64,000 nucleotides of DNA from Cladobotryum mycophilum (Eukaryota; Ascomycota; Sordariomycetes; Hypocreales; Hypocreaceae), in assembly GCA_036429605.1 (NCBI GenBank), contig CM071589.1:7006001-7070000 (forward strand), in the 5' to 3' direction. The notes beneath the pieces were generated by a model. That model ran no database searches and was not told the origin of the DNA. It saw only the letters and a list, made by a program, of their open reading frames with translations. How positions within the stretch are numbered: the stretch's first letter is position 1; each line of letters starts with the position of its first letter. Below are positions 31,505-44,193 of the stretch, one piece after another. The position numbers and the translations under genes were made by a program.

Positions 31505-32999
31505 ATGGATCAGTTTATGCCACTTCATTTCTTTGACGACACTCCTCTTCTTCGATCCATGGTCCTTCATCTGTTCTTTGCTTTTAATGACGTACTTGAT
31601 CCCCAAAAGCTTCACTATAACCTTGAAGCCTTAGCCAGGCGAGATGGCTGGCAGAAGCTGGGCGCTCGATTGCGTCGTAGGGTAAGCTTTTTGAACACAG
31701 TTTTCTCTCTCTCTCTCCCTCATCACCAGCTCAGCAGAACCTAACCATGGACAGAACGGACGACTGGAGTATCATATCCCCAAGGAGTATACCGACAAGT
31801 GCCCAGCCATCATGTTTCGACATACCGAGCACAACATGAAGGTATCCAGTCATCCCATCGCATCACAACTCCCCACTCCAACGACGAAGGCGTCCATCGT
31901 CCTTGATCCAGACATCTTCAAAAGCCTGGCCTATCACCCCAGCACGCCTCAAAGGCTGCAAGACTACCTCAACGCAGACATACCTCAACTTAGCCTCCAC
32001 GTCATCTCGTTTACAGATGCTACGTTTGTGTCCTTGAACTGGCCTCATGTCATGTGTGATGTGATAGGAATAGGTTCGGTTCTGAAGGGATGGACGGCCA
32101 TGCTGAAGGGAAGACCTGAAGAGGTGCCACGATTGTACGGAACAGAGACTGATCCGCTTGTGGAATTTGGCCTTCATGCCGCAGAGGCTCACAAACTTGA
32201 GAGCCAACATGCGTCTATCATGCGCGTTTTCTCCCAATACGGCCTAAGGAATCTATCCGGTTTTCTGTTTGGCACGCGAAAGCGCCTCGTCTGCATTCCT
32301 TCGTCGTTTATATCTCAGCTGCGAGAGGATGCACTCGAGGTACTCAAAAAGGATGATCCAAGCCAGTCCAAGCTATTTCTCAGCGATGGAGACATTATAT
32401 GTGCTTGGTGGAGCCGCATGGTCGCTTCTCAGCTCACTCAAGACCCGAACCAAACTCTGGTCATCAACAACATACAGTCGCTCCGGGCGGTTCTATCGCC
32501 AGACTTGATACCCTCCGGCCTTGACTACGTGTCCAACGGCATCGGCTTGATCACGACACTGATACCGATGAAGGTCGCATTGCAAGACCATCTCGGCTTC
32601 TCTGCCTCGCGAATCCGCCACTCCATTATCGAACTCGGCACGCGGGCACAGGCCGAAGCATACGCTGCACTGCTTAGAGCATCCCGCTATAAGCTGCATC
32701 CTGCCTTTGGCGACAAGTCCTCGCAGGTGGTGACTTACACGAACCTGACAAAAGGAAAGCTGTTTCACATTGACTTGTCGGCAGCCATTGTTGAGGGCAC
32801 ACAAGGCTCCAAACCACAATCCTCCACAAAGCCTGGAACGCCATGCTTCATGGAATATTGGCAAGGATTCAAGTACCCGACTTTCTTTGCCATTCTGGGC
32901 AAGGATGCGGCGGGGAACCATTGGCTATCTGGGAATTTGAGAAACTCCGTCTGGAAGAAGCTTGAAGTAGCGTTGGCAGAGGATAGAGGTGACTTGTAG
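31505..32999 (+). CDS. BAHD-type acyltransferase
   Basis: Exons 31505-31681 and 31755-32999 (73-nt intron, phase 0) give about 474 residues. The HxxxD active-site motif is present as HVMCD in 'NWPHVMCDVIGIG', about 40 percent into the protein, as in the transferase family (PF02458) of trichothecene 3-O-acetyltransferase and similar cluster enzymes. The second family motif DFGWG is not clearly seen; the corresponding region has 'MEYWQGFKYPTFFAIL'. It would move an acyl group from CoA to a hydroxyl of the cluster product, in the cytosol. Neighbours (P450, MFS) support a tailoring role. Confidence 0.8.
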
Positions 33000-34124
33000 T
33001 GTCATACACGGGCATTTGCACCTTTGAGACAATGACACATAACTTAATCTGGCCCTTTCTTTTCTTTATTGATGGAGATTCCCTTGGTCTCTGGAATGTA
33101 GCATCAGAAAGGGCTTGTTGTGATGATGAGAGGGTGTTGTGAAGTGAGATGTGCAGAATCATTGACCTCAGACAGAAGGACTAATGGATGTCAGGTTGAG
33201 TCAAATGTATACAGATACCAGTGATTCAATTACTTGACTCCATACGATTAATACCTGCTATCATGCGAATACCTCTTCATCTTCATTAATCGTTGGTATT
33301 TCGTTTTCAAGGCCAATGTTAATGTCTAGGGTAGGTGGGCTTTCACGGAGGGGTTATTTTGTGATGGGATTTTCTTTTGGATGAATCAATCTCTTTTTTC
33401 CCATCACACGCATACAACTATATGCCCGAATCTGTAGATTGTCTGGGGACAATTCTGCAATTGACTACTTTGTGAAAACTATCAATGTCATACATGGTAT
33501 AGTCACTCAGCACAAAGGGACCATCCGCATATATTTGAGCAGTTCCAAGTCCATCTACTCCAATTGAACTATAAAGTAATAGCTCGCTACTGATAGCATA
33601 GTAATATAATCGCCTAGAAATATATATACATATATACATATAACTACCTAAACAAGTAAAACACAAGAAGAGCTGGCCTAGTATCTTAGTCCAAGACGTA
33701 GGGAAAGCCTGGTGCAGGGGCCAGACCCGTAGTCTTCAGATCGCAGACTTGCTAATTACTAGGTAAGAGTCTGATAGTCCTCTCTAGTCGACCAATCGCA
33801 GACGATGATCAAGCTGCATTCTGCACCGACGACCGGCCGATCTAGGATCCACTTTCGGGGCGGGTAGACCGAGTTCAGCTCTAGCACCGACGCCCGTGAT
33901 AAGCGTAATCCCGGCCTGCCCTGCGCATGTGCGATCGTGGGGCAGAAGGGGGGGCAGTCATTCTGGCGATTTTGCATTACTAAGATGCTGCTTCATTTAC
34001 TCGCTAATTATTTCGTCAGGCAAGGTTTGATTGAATGCCCTCTTTGGTCCATTGAGCTCCAAGATTGTTACATCTGTGCCCCGTCCAAGCCTTCCCCGTG
34101 AGAACGGCACCTGTTCTTGCTGTC
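33000..34124. promoter_or_regulatory. Intergenic, promoter of P450-1 with CGGCCG site
   Basis: 1.1 kb. The AT-rich middle part (33590-33660) has TATATA repeats. A CGGCCG palindrome at 33834-33839 lies about 285 bp upstream of the P450 start. No gene seen. Confidence 0.5.
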
Positions 34125-36019
34125 ATGTCGCTCCAAAGCATCATCGCGCATGGTACGGCCAATGTGCCAGCCTCGTTGCTCTGTGTAGCAGCAGGTACTT
34201 GGGTGATCTATCAGGCATCGATCGTGATTTACAACCTGTTTTTCCATCCGCTCAGGCACATCCCGGGACCGTGGCTCTCGGCAGCTTCGTATTTTCCCGA
34301 GTTCTACTACGATGTGGTCCGATCTGGCCTGTACACGAGGCAAATCATGAAGATGCACGAGAAATATGGTATCTTTTTGCCTTTGCTCATGAGTTTGCAT
34401 TGCGCTTTCAGACAGCTGACATGGACGGTATTGTAGGCCCCATTGTTCGCATCAGCCCCCACGAATTACACTGCAACGACCGCCATTTCATTGATGAGAT
34501 TTATACCTCTGGAAGCAGAAGACGAGACAAGCCTCTGCATCAAGTACGAGGTAGTGGGGTGTAAGAACTTCCCTCCCCATCAGCTCCGGAGATGGGTTAC
34601 GATAACTGACACTGTGAACCGAACCTTGCAGAGCAGAGCATGCCACCTTTTCAACAGTCCATCACGAAATGCATCGACTGCGACGAGGCGCCATGTCAAA
34701 GTTCTTTTCCAAAGCTCAAGTCACGCGACTGGAGCCCACGGTTCGTGATCTTGCCGAACGACTCTGCGACAAGATCTTGGCCGTCGGGAAAAAGCGCCGT
34801 TTGACGTGACGACGGCATACAGCTTGTTCACCACGGACGTCATCTCTGGATACTGTTTCGGCGAGAACCTTGGACTTATTGCGCAAGAGGGCTGGGAGCC
34901 CAACTTCCGAGAGCCTTTGTACGCACAGTTGAAGCTCGTGTATCTGTTTCGATTCATCTCGTTTCTCAAACATCTGGGTGTGGCCATGGCAATGTACGCT
35001 TTTTACCACCCAACTCGATCCATAAAGACTCGCAAAGCTAACAGTGACAAGGTTTACGAGACGCTTGTCAAAGGACATGGATACTCTCTTCAACGCGCTG
35101 ATTGTAGGTCTGTCCATTGTTCTCCAACGCAGTTCATGTCCCTGACACCTCATTCTCTCTCTCTTTAGGTTGATATGCCCAACTACGTCGTAAAAGCAAA
35201 AGAGGACATCGACAAGGGTCTAGATAATAGCACGACAGTCTTCGGATCTCTTCTTCAGTCCGACCTACCACCGAGCGAAAAGGCACTGCAACGACTGACG
35301 GAGGAGGGCTTCTCGTTGTTCGCCGCGGGTACAGAGACGGTAAGCTGGGCCTTGGCAGTCGCTACGTATCACCTCCTCACAAAGAAGGAGATTCTCAACA
35401 AATTAATCGAGGAAATGAACGGCGCCGTGGACAGCTCTGGAAAGGTGCCATCCTGGGCGGCTCTCGAGAAGCTTCCCTACCTGGGTGCCGTCATTCACGA
35501 GGGACTGCGGCTCTCGTACGGACTGGCGACGCGGACATCTCGTGTACCGACCAACGAGGACTTGGTCTACCGCGGCGAGTGGAATTCTGGCAAGCTCGAG
35601 TATTTCATCCCGAGGGGCTACGCAATTGGCATGTCTGCTGTGATTACGCACCACGACGAGGGCATCTACCCTGATTCGCATTCCTTCATCCCCGAACGAT
35701 GGTTGGACGAGAATAACCAGCACAGAAAAGAGCTTGATCGAGCTCTTCTATCATTCTCCAAAGGCAGCCGGAGCTGCATTGGGATCAAGTGAGTTTGTTT
35801 TTACTGTCAGTCGCGTCCTCTGCTTGGGCTAACCAGTTTCTTTCTTTCTACAGCCTTGCATATTGCGAACTATATCTACTTCTAGCGCTGCTGGTGGTGC
35901 GCGTATTTCCGCACATGGAGCTATACGAGACGTCGGAATCAGACGTTGCGTACGATCACGACTTTTTCAACCCGTTCCCCGTGTGGCACAGCGAGGGCGT
36001 ACGAGCGGTGATTGCGTGA
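34125..36019 (+). CDS. Cytochrome P450 monooxygenase (P450-1)
   Basis: Membrane-anchored haem monooxygenase. Deduced exons: 34125-34368, 34437-34550, 34637-34993, 35052-35103, 35169-35788, 35854-36019. Signal anchor in residues about 10-35, then the proline hinge HPLRHIPGPW. I-helix AGTETVS, ExxR in 'HEGLR', PERW motif, and haem loop FSKGSRSCIG with the Cys ligand just before the last intron. The gene resembles trichodiene-oxygenase-like fungal P450s. Anomaly: exon 3 changes frame at a run of five A (34789-34793); similarity continues without loss, so one base is probably missing from the sequence. Exon 2/3 splice sites are my best fit. It lies between acyltransferase and exporter, pointing to oxidation of the cluster product. 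Confidence 0.85.
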
Positions 36020-36606
36020 TGGGGACAGAATGGGTGGAGCAAACGTTTCTTAAGCAACCAGCTTACTCAACTAGAGCGGGATGGGGGGCGATGAACTTTG
36101 GACAGATAAATCATCCAATCTTACATACGGGGTATGGCTCGATTTGCTTTTCCCCTCTGTCTTTGCGGTGATGTTCATTTCTTTTTTCTATAGCCGGTGT
36201 GGTGGAATGGTTGGATGGCTGGAATGAGTCTTACAGAGGACCATGGACCAACACCAACACCATTCCAAGGTTCCATGTTCACATCAAATTGCCTGGGCCG
36301 CACGGTCCCGTAGATTAGACTGATAGAGAATCGTACATTCTTACCTATATTGTCCCGCTTCGGCCGACGCATGTCTCAGACATTTCGGCCGGGGGAACTA
36401 GCCCCGAGGAGGAGGGTGGTTCACGATGCTGCCATGGTCTGCGCAAGCTAACCCATTCATGCCATCACTTTCCATCACTTACACCTCCTTCGCCTTCATT
36501 ACTGCATGATTTGTGAGAGTAGGCTTGTCTATTATTCTATTCATTCCCAAATCTTTTCCGGCTAGTGTTCGGGCCGGGTCTCTGGTCAACTGGGAAATAG
36601 GTAGTC
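36020..36606. promoter_or_regulatory. Promoter of MFS gene with two CGGCCG sites
   Basis: CGGCCG at 36361-36366 (context TTCGGCCGACG) and again at 36386-36391, 25 bp apart, about 220-245 bp before the MFS start. Confidence 0.45.
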
Positions 36607-38303
36607 ATGCAGCAATCATCCCAGCAGAGCAACAGCGCCGTCCTCGAACCAAGCGGGGGCGATGATGCGCACGACGACACCAACAATGTCGACGAGCAGA
36701 CTCACCAAGGCGAGTCCTTGGCCCCCAAAGAGGCTCAGGAACAGCACTACGCTCAAGGATGGCGACTCTTCCTGCTCTTATCGTCTCTCCTCCTGTCCGT
36801 CTTCTGTCAGGCCCTTGACGACACCATCATCGCTACGGCTATCCCCCGTATAACTGACGACTTCAAACGACTCGACCATGCAGGGTGGTACGGTAGCGCG
36901 TATCTTCTCACCAACGCAGCCTTTCAGCTCTTCTATGGAAAGCTGTACCAGATCCTCCCCATCCGATGGGTCTTCCTCGGCGCCTTGCTGCTCTTCGAGC
37001 TCGGGTCCGTGGTGGCGGGTGCTGCCCCCTCGAGCGCCGTCTTGATAGCAGGGCGTGCCATTGCCGGTACAGGAGCTGCAGGTATCACGAGCGGTGCGCT
37101 CAATATCATGGCCCACACCACACCTATACATCGGCGACCAGTGTTTGTGAGCTTGATCGGCGCTGTGTACGGCATCGCAAGTGCCATCGGGCCCGTCATT
37201 GGAGGGGCACTCGCTGAAAAGGCCACTTGGCGCTGGAACTTCTATCTCAACCTACCGGTTGGGGGTGTCACAGTCATCGTCCTTCTATGCACGCTCAACC
37301 GTCTTCCTCCCAGTGCGGGGGCCAGAGCCTTCCCCTCCGCGCTGCGATAGTGCGCCTAGATCCTATAGGCACCTTCACCCTGATTCCGAGCATTGCCTGT
37401 CTCCTCACGGCGCTTCAGTGGGGAGGGGCGACGTATCCTTGGTCAGATGGCCGCGTAATCGCCCTCTTGGTCGTCTTCGCCGTGCTCCTCGTCGTCTTTG
37501 TAGCGGCCCAGATCCTGCAAGATGACCAAAACGTAACGATTCCGAGGCGCATAGCCAAGAACCGCGACATGGCATTCGGTGCCCTGTTTTCGTTTTGCCA
37601 AGGCGCCTCCTTTAACCTCTTCATCTTCTGCCTTCCCCTTTATTTCCAGGCTGTCAAGAACACGAGTCCTATAAATTCTGGCGTGGACTACTTGCCCATG
37701 ATCCTGGGTAATGCCGTCGTCATCTTCATTGCCGGGGCACTCACCTCCAAGATAGGGACCAACGTTCCCTGGATCTGGGCTTCAAGCATCCTCATGTCCG
37801 TCGGCGCGGGCCTGCTCACCCTTCTGCGCCCAAACTCCAATGTGGGACGCTGGGTCGGGTTCCAACTGATCTTCGCCATCGGTTCCGGCCTGGGATTCCA
37901 GCAGCCGTTCGTGACAGCGCAAGCAGTGCTTCCGCTGGAGGACATTGGACCGGGTACGGGCGTCATGATGCTGGCTAACCTAGGGGGCGCAGCCATTTTT
38001 GTGAGCGTGGCTTTGAGCGTCTTTTCCTCGTCCCTGATTTCAGGCGTGACAGCACTCGGGCTCAAGGGGGTTGATCCTCGTTCAATTGTCCAACTTGGGG
38101 CCACGGAGCTGAGGCAAATTGTCCCCCCAGATTCTGTGGACGCGGTGGTAGCCGTGTACAATACTGCCCTCGTAAAGGCGTACCAAGTCGGCCTAATTCT
38201 TGCGTGTATCTCTGTCATTGGACCAGCTGGCATGAGATGGTATCCACTGAAGAAGCACGCTGAAGAGAAGTCGTCAGCAAACGAGAAGAGGCAAATGCCA
38301 TGA
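36607..38303 (+). CDS. MFS multidrug/toxin efflux transporter (DHA2-like, 14-TM)
   Basis: Plasma- or vesicle-membrane exporter. Hydrophilic acidic N-terminus of about 50 residues, then hydrophobic helices starting at 'LFLLLSSLLLSVFCQALDDTIIATAIP', which has the D-x-T-I-I-x-A-I-P signature of drug:proton antiporters; motif C-like 'GAVYGIASAIGPVIGGAL' follows. About 565 residues in total. The frame breaks at a five-G run (37317-37321): before it the ORF ends at 37350, and after it the protein continues in another frame to 38303. A 39-nt intron there would be too short for a fungus. It is the likely self-resistance or export pump of the cluster. Confidence 0.88.
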
Positions 38304-40115
38304 TGATGTGGTATGGTGTAATGCATTGTGTGTATTCATATAGAACAGCAACAGCTTAATATACTGTCTGAATCCTAACATCAAGAATTCCCTTCCTTAT
38401 CTAGATTCCCAAGCTAGTACCACTTTACATATCTTGAATACCTCCTTTGTCACCTCGTCAAAACGGCCCTGTTCTCCAAACCCCCTTCGCCATTTGTCAG
38501 GCAAGTTCCCTCTCTCCCTCCCATTACCATCTCCAGTATTTCCCTCATGTAGTACCTCGTCTAGTCCACGCTCCCCGCTCCCTCAGTTCATTTCTTTATG
38601 GAGTCACTCATCCGCCGGGCTGACCCTCTCGTAGTTTGTCATTCTATTGAGCCGCACCGGTACCCATACCAGCATCTCAATGTAGCCTGGAGAATGAATC
38701 CACTGATAATGATTATATAATTTGGCTTATTTCATTTTTACTCCTTGATTCCTTTTCGTGTCCTTCTTTTATGAATCACTCTTATTTACATTGATTGCTT
38801 CTGATGTTGTTTTTGTATTAGCACTCCTACTCCTGTATTACCATCTGTCTACCTACCGACCACCGCCCAGCTGTACCCGAACCACACACCATTCAGTTTT
38901 GTGAACAGCATACTGTATTCGGGTGTTTGCATACCGTATCAAGTTTACTGCATGCGCTTATAACTTTATGCTAGATCCTATTCATGCAAAGTGAATAAAC
39001 AATACACCGCACATTAATGGCTGGAGTATTCACTTCTCCATCTACTTCGTCTAAATGGTCTCGTTCCTCATGTCGTGATTATTCACCCAACTACCCTGCA
39101 ATTCCCCCGTGTTCGCAACGGACCTGCACGCACACTCGCATCTAACCAATCACACGACAAAGCAACCTACCATCGGATGATGGGGTCGATGCGGGGTGGC
39201 CCGTCGTAAGAGATGAAGCTACATATAGATCTGTCACTGTTTTGGCATAGATCTATCAAGGCAGTTAGCAATACCAACGGTGTACTTCTTTTGGTACCAG
39301 AAATGAATCCAGCTCGTACTACTCCGTATACCCTTGTAGACAACAAGACGCAGCGATCTGTGCCGTGAATGCTATAAGCTCCGTCACTATATCAGAATCC
39401 TTGACATTATCGTCTCCACTTTTGAACTGAGATACTGTGCTCATATGATCACGAGGGCGTCCGTTTGAGCCTGTCTTTCAGCCGTCATTTTAAACGCCAC
39501 AACTGAGTCTATCCATTGATATCGCGAGATGAATAGGTGATCGTCGGCCAACTAGAGACATTAATCTCAAGGTAGGGACTATGGAAAGGGCACTGAATCA
39601 TTTTCAAGTGATCATGGCGCGTAAAAGACATGGATACTAATAGCACTATCACATCGGCAATGCAATACTGTCTCTCCCGCTACAGGGTATCTGCCTTATC
39701 CTATTCGCCCTATGTTAGCCACCCCTCCCTCAGCATAATGAAACAAGACAATCACATAAGTTGAGTGAGAGATGAACTGAGACCAACGCAAGGAAACAGG
39801 ACAATCACGTAAGTTGATTGAGAGAAGAACAAAGACCGACACAATGTAATGTGCATTCAGGCCGAGGACGTAGACAAGGCTGTCCGAGCCGCTTCCCGAA
39901 ATCTATCGGCACTTGGAGGAGAGGTGGGGATGATTGTATCGGTTTGGGGTCGGATCGGTACTCGGAAGAAGTGAAGTTGCCAGGGTTGGTTGCTGCAAAA
40001 GTCAATCATTTATTTAATATCTCTACAGAGCCAATTGGTTCCAGATTAACTACTGCTCCAACAAACATCATCATCATCATCAAATGTCAGAAAAATACTC
40101 CATCAATAAGTCAAC
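38304..40115. other. Intergenic, 1.8 kb, with a 53-bp tandem duplication
   Basis: No ORF with support. 39740-39792 and 39793-39845 are imperfect tandem copies of a 53-bp unit (share 'acaatcac.taagttga.tgagag'), differing mainly by A/G changes. The rest is ordinary noncoding sequence. Confidence 0.5.
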
Positions 40116-41479
40116 ATGAGATTCATCTCCATAACTAAGATCTTTGTTTTCTCCGTCTCATCTTTCACTCTTGTTGATGCATCGCCTGCCGTTTCAAGCA
40201 TCCCGGCCCAGAACTATACAGAGCTTAGACTTGCCTACACGACTGACTATGAACCTGTCTGGAAGACTCATATTCCAGGTGGGAAGGAAAGAGGAGCAAG
40301 TTTCTTGAATCCAAAACCACCACCAGGCACCGAATTCCGCCCCCTAGGCTCTATCGTCGTAGGAGAAGGTGAGGATGCCCAAAAAAGCGAGCCACGCTCG
40401 TTGTGGCGATGAGCGATTTGAAGCCAGATCCGTCAAAGCCGGCCCTTGGCGAGCTCTCTGGATGGAAAGTGATCATCATGGATGATGAGGACGATGAATA
40501 CGCCTCTCTCCTACGGCCTATATGTCAAGATGAAAAGAACTATGTGTCGGTTGGTGACTTTGCATTCTTTACGAAAGAAAGCAAGACCACGAGGCCTAGT
40601 CTTAATTCGACTTGGTGCGTGCGAAAGAACCTTACCAGGCAAGGCAAATATCGGACTGAGCCATTCTGGGATGCTAAGAGCAAGGATTCTGACGAGAAAA
40701 TCTCGGTGTGGAATCATGTGCCTACCAAAAACAACGACTTCCGCGAAAAGCTTTTGCCCCTAGACTTGGGAACCTTTAGAACTTCGAATTCCTTCAACCA
40801 GCCCAAAAGAGCCGAGGGCAGGGTCCTTGCGGTCAATATGACAAAGGAATACGTCAAATTTCCCACTTTATTGCCATCGACCTCGTATAAGCAAATACCT
40901 AACAAAGGCGAAACGTTTAATAAAACATCTATAGTCAACGTTACCCTCCCGATAACAGCCCTCTTTCCACCAACTGACGAAAGGGTCCTTAATCATTTGG
41001 ATAACCCTTTTTGCAAAATCAAAAAATATGCTATGTGGGTTGTCGATGGCTCGAAGATCAATGATGGGGACGGTGATGATAGTCTCGATGTATCAATAAC
41101 TGTTGGAGCTTCCAGCGAAACCACAGAATCCATGCAACACCAGCTAGGCGTGTCGCTCACGGCTACGACTGGCTTCAGCTTAGTGCAGTTTGAACTCAAT
41201 CTCAACTATCAGTTTACAAAGACCAGATCTACGACGTTTAGTTCTTACAACTCCACCACTATTACCTCACATACAACCATTCCTGAGTCTCACTACGCTG
41301 TTTTTTTCTCCAAAGCCATCACTATAGAAGCCTTTTATGGGGATGAAGTTGAGGACCTCTATAGCACCACGATCATGCTTAACCAGCAGCCCCACGCACA
41401 GAAGCGGGCATATGCAAATGAGAAACGTCTTACTCGAGGATCGGGCTCGGGTGGAGTTGAGAAAGGTACACAGATATGA
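40116..41479 (+). CDS. Secreted VPS62/DUF946-like protein
   Basis: About 455 residues starting with a signal peptide (residues 1-22, MRFISITKIFVFSVSSFTLV...). The N-terminal half resembles the VPS62/DUF946 family: 'RLAYTTDYEPVW', 'ASFLNPKPPPGTEFRPLGSI', 'WCVRKNL'. The C-terminal half (about 270-400) is a run of Ser/Thr-rich alternating strands ('TTGFSLVQFELNLNYQF', 'TTFSSYNSTTITSHTTIP') that recalls beta-pore modules, although this is inference only. The frame shifts at a run of six A (40381-40386), after which the family match continues, so a base is probably missing in the sequence. No neighbour explains its role; cluster membership is uncertain. Confidence 0.7.
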
Positions 41480-42751
41480 ATGACAACGGGTCACTATGGA
41501 TATACGCAGCGGAACCGTCTCGATTCACCTATGTAATGGAGGTCTAGTCATACAATACAGTATGACTTCTCCCCTTGCCCCAAATTGCTATTCTTTCATG
41601 CTTCATTATTTTTGTTAATATTTCTGCATGACTCTTGTTCCTGATTCTTCTCCTACAATGGACTTTTGTATCTCTGGCCTGCTGGGTGCTTCGAAGTCTC
41701 CACAACATCGAAGGGACATGGAGACTCTGGGTCCAAGCGAATCTAGATAACTATAACCATTGCGAGATGTAAGCCTCCCCTGGGTTGTGTCTAGCTAGTC
41801 AGAGATGGTATGTTCCAAATGTTTAACGGACAGATTGTAAGGTATTTTGATCTTGGTAGCTTTTTAAATAATAACCCCCCTTCCCCTAAATCCGTTTCTT
41901 CTTCGTCCCAACAGTGATATTGTAAGAACCGAGTGCGACAAGAGATTGAAGTGATCCTTTGGTCGTTTAGACTTTGGGAAAATGTGTGAGCTAAACTTGG
42001 GTCCCTTTTATCCTTTGAGCCATCTCGGTGCCCGTTTTTCTGCATCCCAATTAGGAAGATAAGCTTCCTTGCACTACGACACATCCGACTCTATCACTGT
42101 GTGAACGTAAGATGGTTCATACCTCCAATGGCCCCTTTCTTATGTATTGAGATGTACCACTTGAGTTATTCTATCATTCGTAATTGCTCTATTGTTTGGA
42201 TCAAGGTATATTTCGTCACTCACTACAGGGGCATCCGGCTATTTAGGACCACATGCACTTGGGTTCGTCTTGCTCGAATAATACAGAGCTGGAGGCATAG
42301 AGGCATTGGACGTGTATTCTATCCATTCCAGGTTGTATACCGGAATCTAACACACCAGCAGTATATTTTTTCCATCATACAACAGGTAGATAACCATGGA
42401 CTTATAATTACGTCTGACACCAACGTCCTTGGTTTTTTGTCCCTTACAGCGCACATTTCTGGTGTAATAATAAATGAAGAGGGTATGAAATGATGGGTTC
42501 TGCCACACTCGGAGAGTCCTCGCCCTCCGGGCGCCGGATTTAGGAGTTTAGTCGAATGATTAGGCGCGAGCTTTGAGTTAAAAGCGGGTGTGCATGTTCC
42601 ATTGTTTGCCATCTCCTAAATATGCATTGTGCGAGGTGACAGTAGATAACATGGCTTGAGTAATCCGCATGTTGTTTCATTTTACGAGGCGAAAAAGAAA
42701 GAAAGAAAAAAAATATCCATCTAGAGCCATTACAGTTTATACTAGTATACT
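41480..42751. other. Intergenic, 1.3 kb
   Basis: No supported ORF or repeat. Contains the 5' sequence of SDR-1, which lacks an ATG. Confidence 0.5.
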
Positions 42752-43867
42752 TTGTTGAGCAAAAGATATACCGCAACTGTGACTACTCAGATCCAAGACC
42801 TGCCCTTGACGATATCCAAGGAGCTCTGCGCCGGCAAGACGTACATCGTCACTGGAGCCAACATTGGCCTGGGCCTGGAGGCGTCTCGCCATCTGGTAGC
42901 TGTCGGAGCGGCCAAGGTCATCATGACAGTGCGCAATCTCGAGGCTGGAGAGGCTGCCCGTGCAGACATTGAGACTTCAACGGGTATCAAGGACGTTGCA
43001 GAAGTCTGGCACCTGGACTTGGCGAGCTACGCCTCGGTGCGCTCTTTTGCTTCCAAGGTGACCGAGACGCTCGGGCGCATAGACGCTATCATTGAGAATG
43101 CAGCCGTAGCGACTGGCAGTGACACCAAAGCCGAGGGCCATGTGCTGACCTTGACCGTCAACGTAATAAGCACTTTGTTGCTGGCCGTGTTGCTGCTACC
43201 CAAGTTGCGCTCCGATGCTGCGAAATACAAGTACACTCCCCGATTGAGCATCGTGAGCAGCAGTGTCGCCTTTGGCGTGGGCGACTACTGGAAAACCGCT
43301 GCCCATGATCCGATTGCCAAGATGGATGCCGACCCTGAGTTGGGCATGACCATGTAAGCGAAGCTTCATATCGATCACTGTTTTATCTCCTCCATATTCG
43401 CTTGCTTATCATGTAAAGGTACCCGCTCTCCAAGATGCTGGAGATATTGGCCGTCGCTCAGCTAGCCAAGCTGCTGCCTTTGGCTCGCGGAGGTGTGATA
43501 GTCAACACCATCAACCCAGGGCTCTGCGATACCTCGCTCGGCCGCAACATGACGCCTCCGTTCGATAATGTTCTCAAGGAACGAATCGCACAGTTCGGTC
43601 GCACCGCTGAGACCGGCAGCCGAACTCTTCTGGCGGGAGCCATGGCCGGCGAGGGCAGCCACGGGACGTACATGAGCGACTGTGTCACAGCCAAGTAAGC
43701 TTTTCATTTAAGAATCGACATGATGATCATGACTGAATGCTAATGGCGAACCCAGGGAATCGGTGCCGGAGTGGATGGACGAGACGGCAAACAAACAGGC
43801 CTGGGATGCTATTGTCAAGGAGCTCGAGCTGATCGCACCGGGTGCTGTGTCTAGAGCCATTGAATAG
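42752..43867 (+). CDS. Short-chain dehydrogenase/reductase (SDR-1), start unresolved
   Basis: Classical SDR with NAD(P)-binding TGANIGLG, the acidic/Asp motif in 'HLDLASYASV', N-A-A in 'ENAAVATG', catalytic Ser in 'SIVSSSVAF' and Tyr/Lys in YPLSK. Exons 42752-43353, 43419-43694 and 43756-43867 join in phase to about 330 residues. Similar to WW-oxidoreductase/retinol-dehydrogenase-like enzymes of fungal clusters. Oddity: the first possible codon is TTG; there is no in-frame ATG between the upstream stop (TAG at 42743) and the Rossmann motif. Either an upstream exon was missed, the ATG was lost, or a non-AUG start is used. Confidence 0.75.
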
Positions 43868-44193
43868 ATCTTCATATTTGGTCATGTGATTTGATCAAAC
43901 TACCCATCGATTAAACATGTCACTTACTCTTTTCCCCTAAATGTACGACACATGGTATATCCACGGAAAGGAGTAGTAAACTATTGTCAAAACGAAGCTC
44001 TATTTGTCTAAAGATTAAAAGTAAATGCAAAAACGAACTGCTCTATCTATGTCTAATGTCTATCGTAAATGTACAAAAACTCTGTCCGTGCTAATATCCA
44101 GGCTAAACGCAAAACAGTAAAATACAAAACCCATATCAACCATGCGACTCATACAGTCAACTCAATACATTACCCCCTTCCTTGTCGTAGCCC
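43868..44193. other. Intergenic, convergent 3' ends
   Basis: About 325 bp between SDR-1 and the FAD oxidase remnant. Nothing recognisable. Confidence 0.5.

Noticed and set aside
37313..37351. 39-nt intron in the MFS gene explaining the frame change
   Set aside because: Too short for a fungal intron and it would delete the inter-helix linker; a missing G in the run of five fits better.
42101..42493. 130-codon plus-strand ORF in the SDR-1 upstream region
   Set aside because: Low-quality composition, no domain, overlaps an ORF on the other strand; no support.
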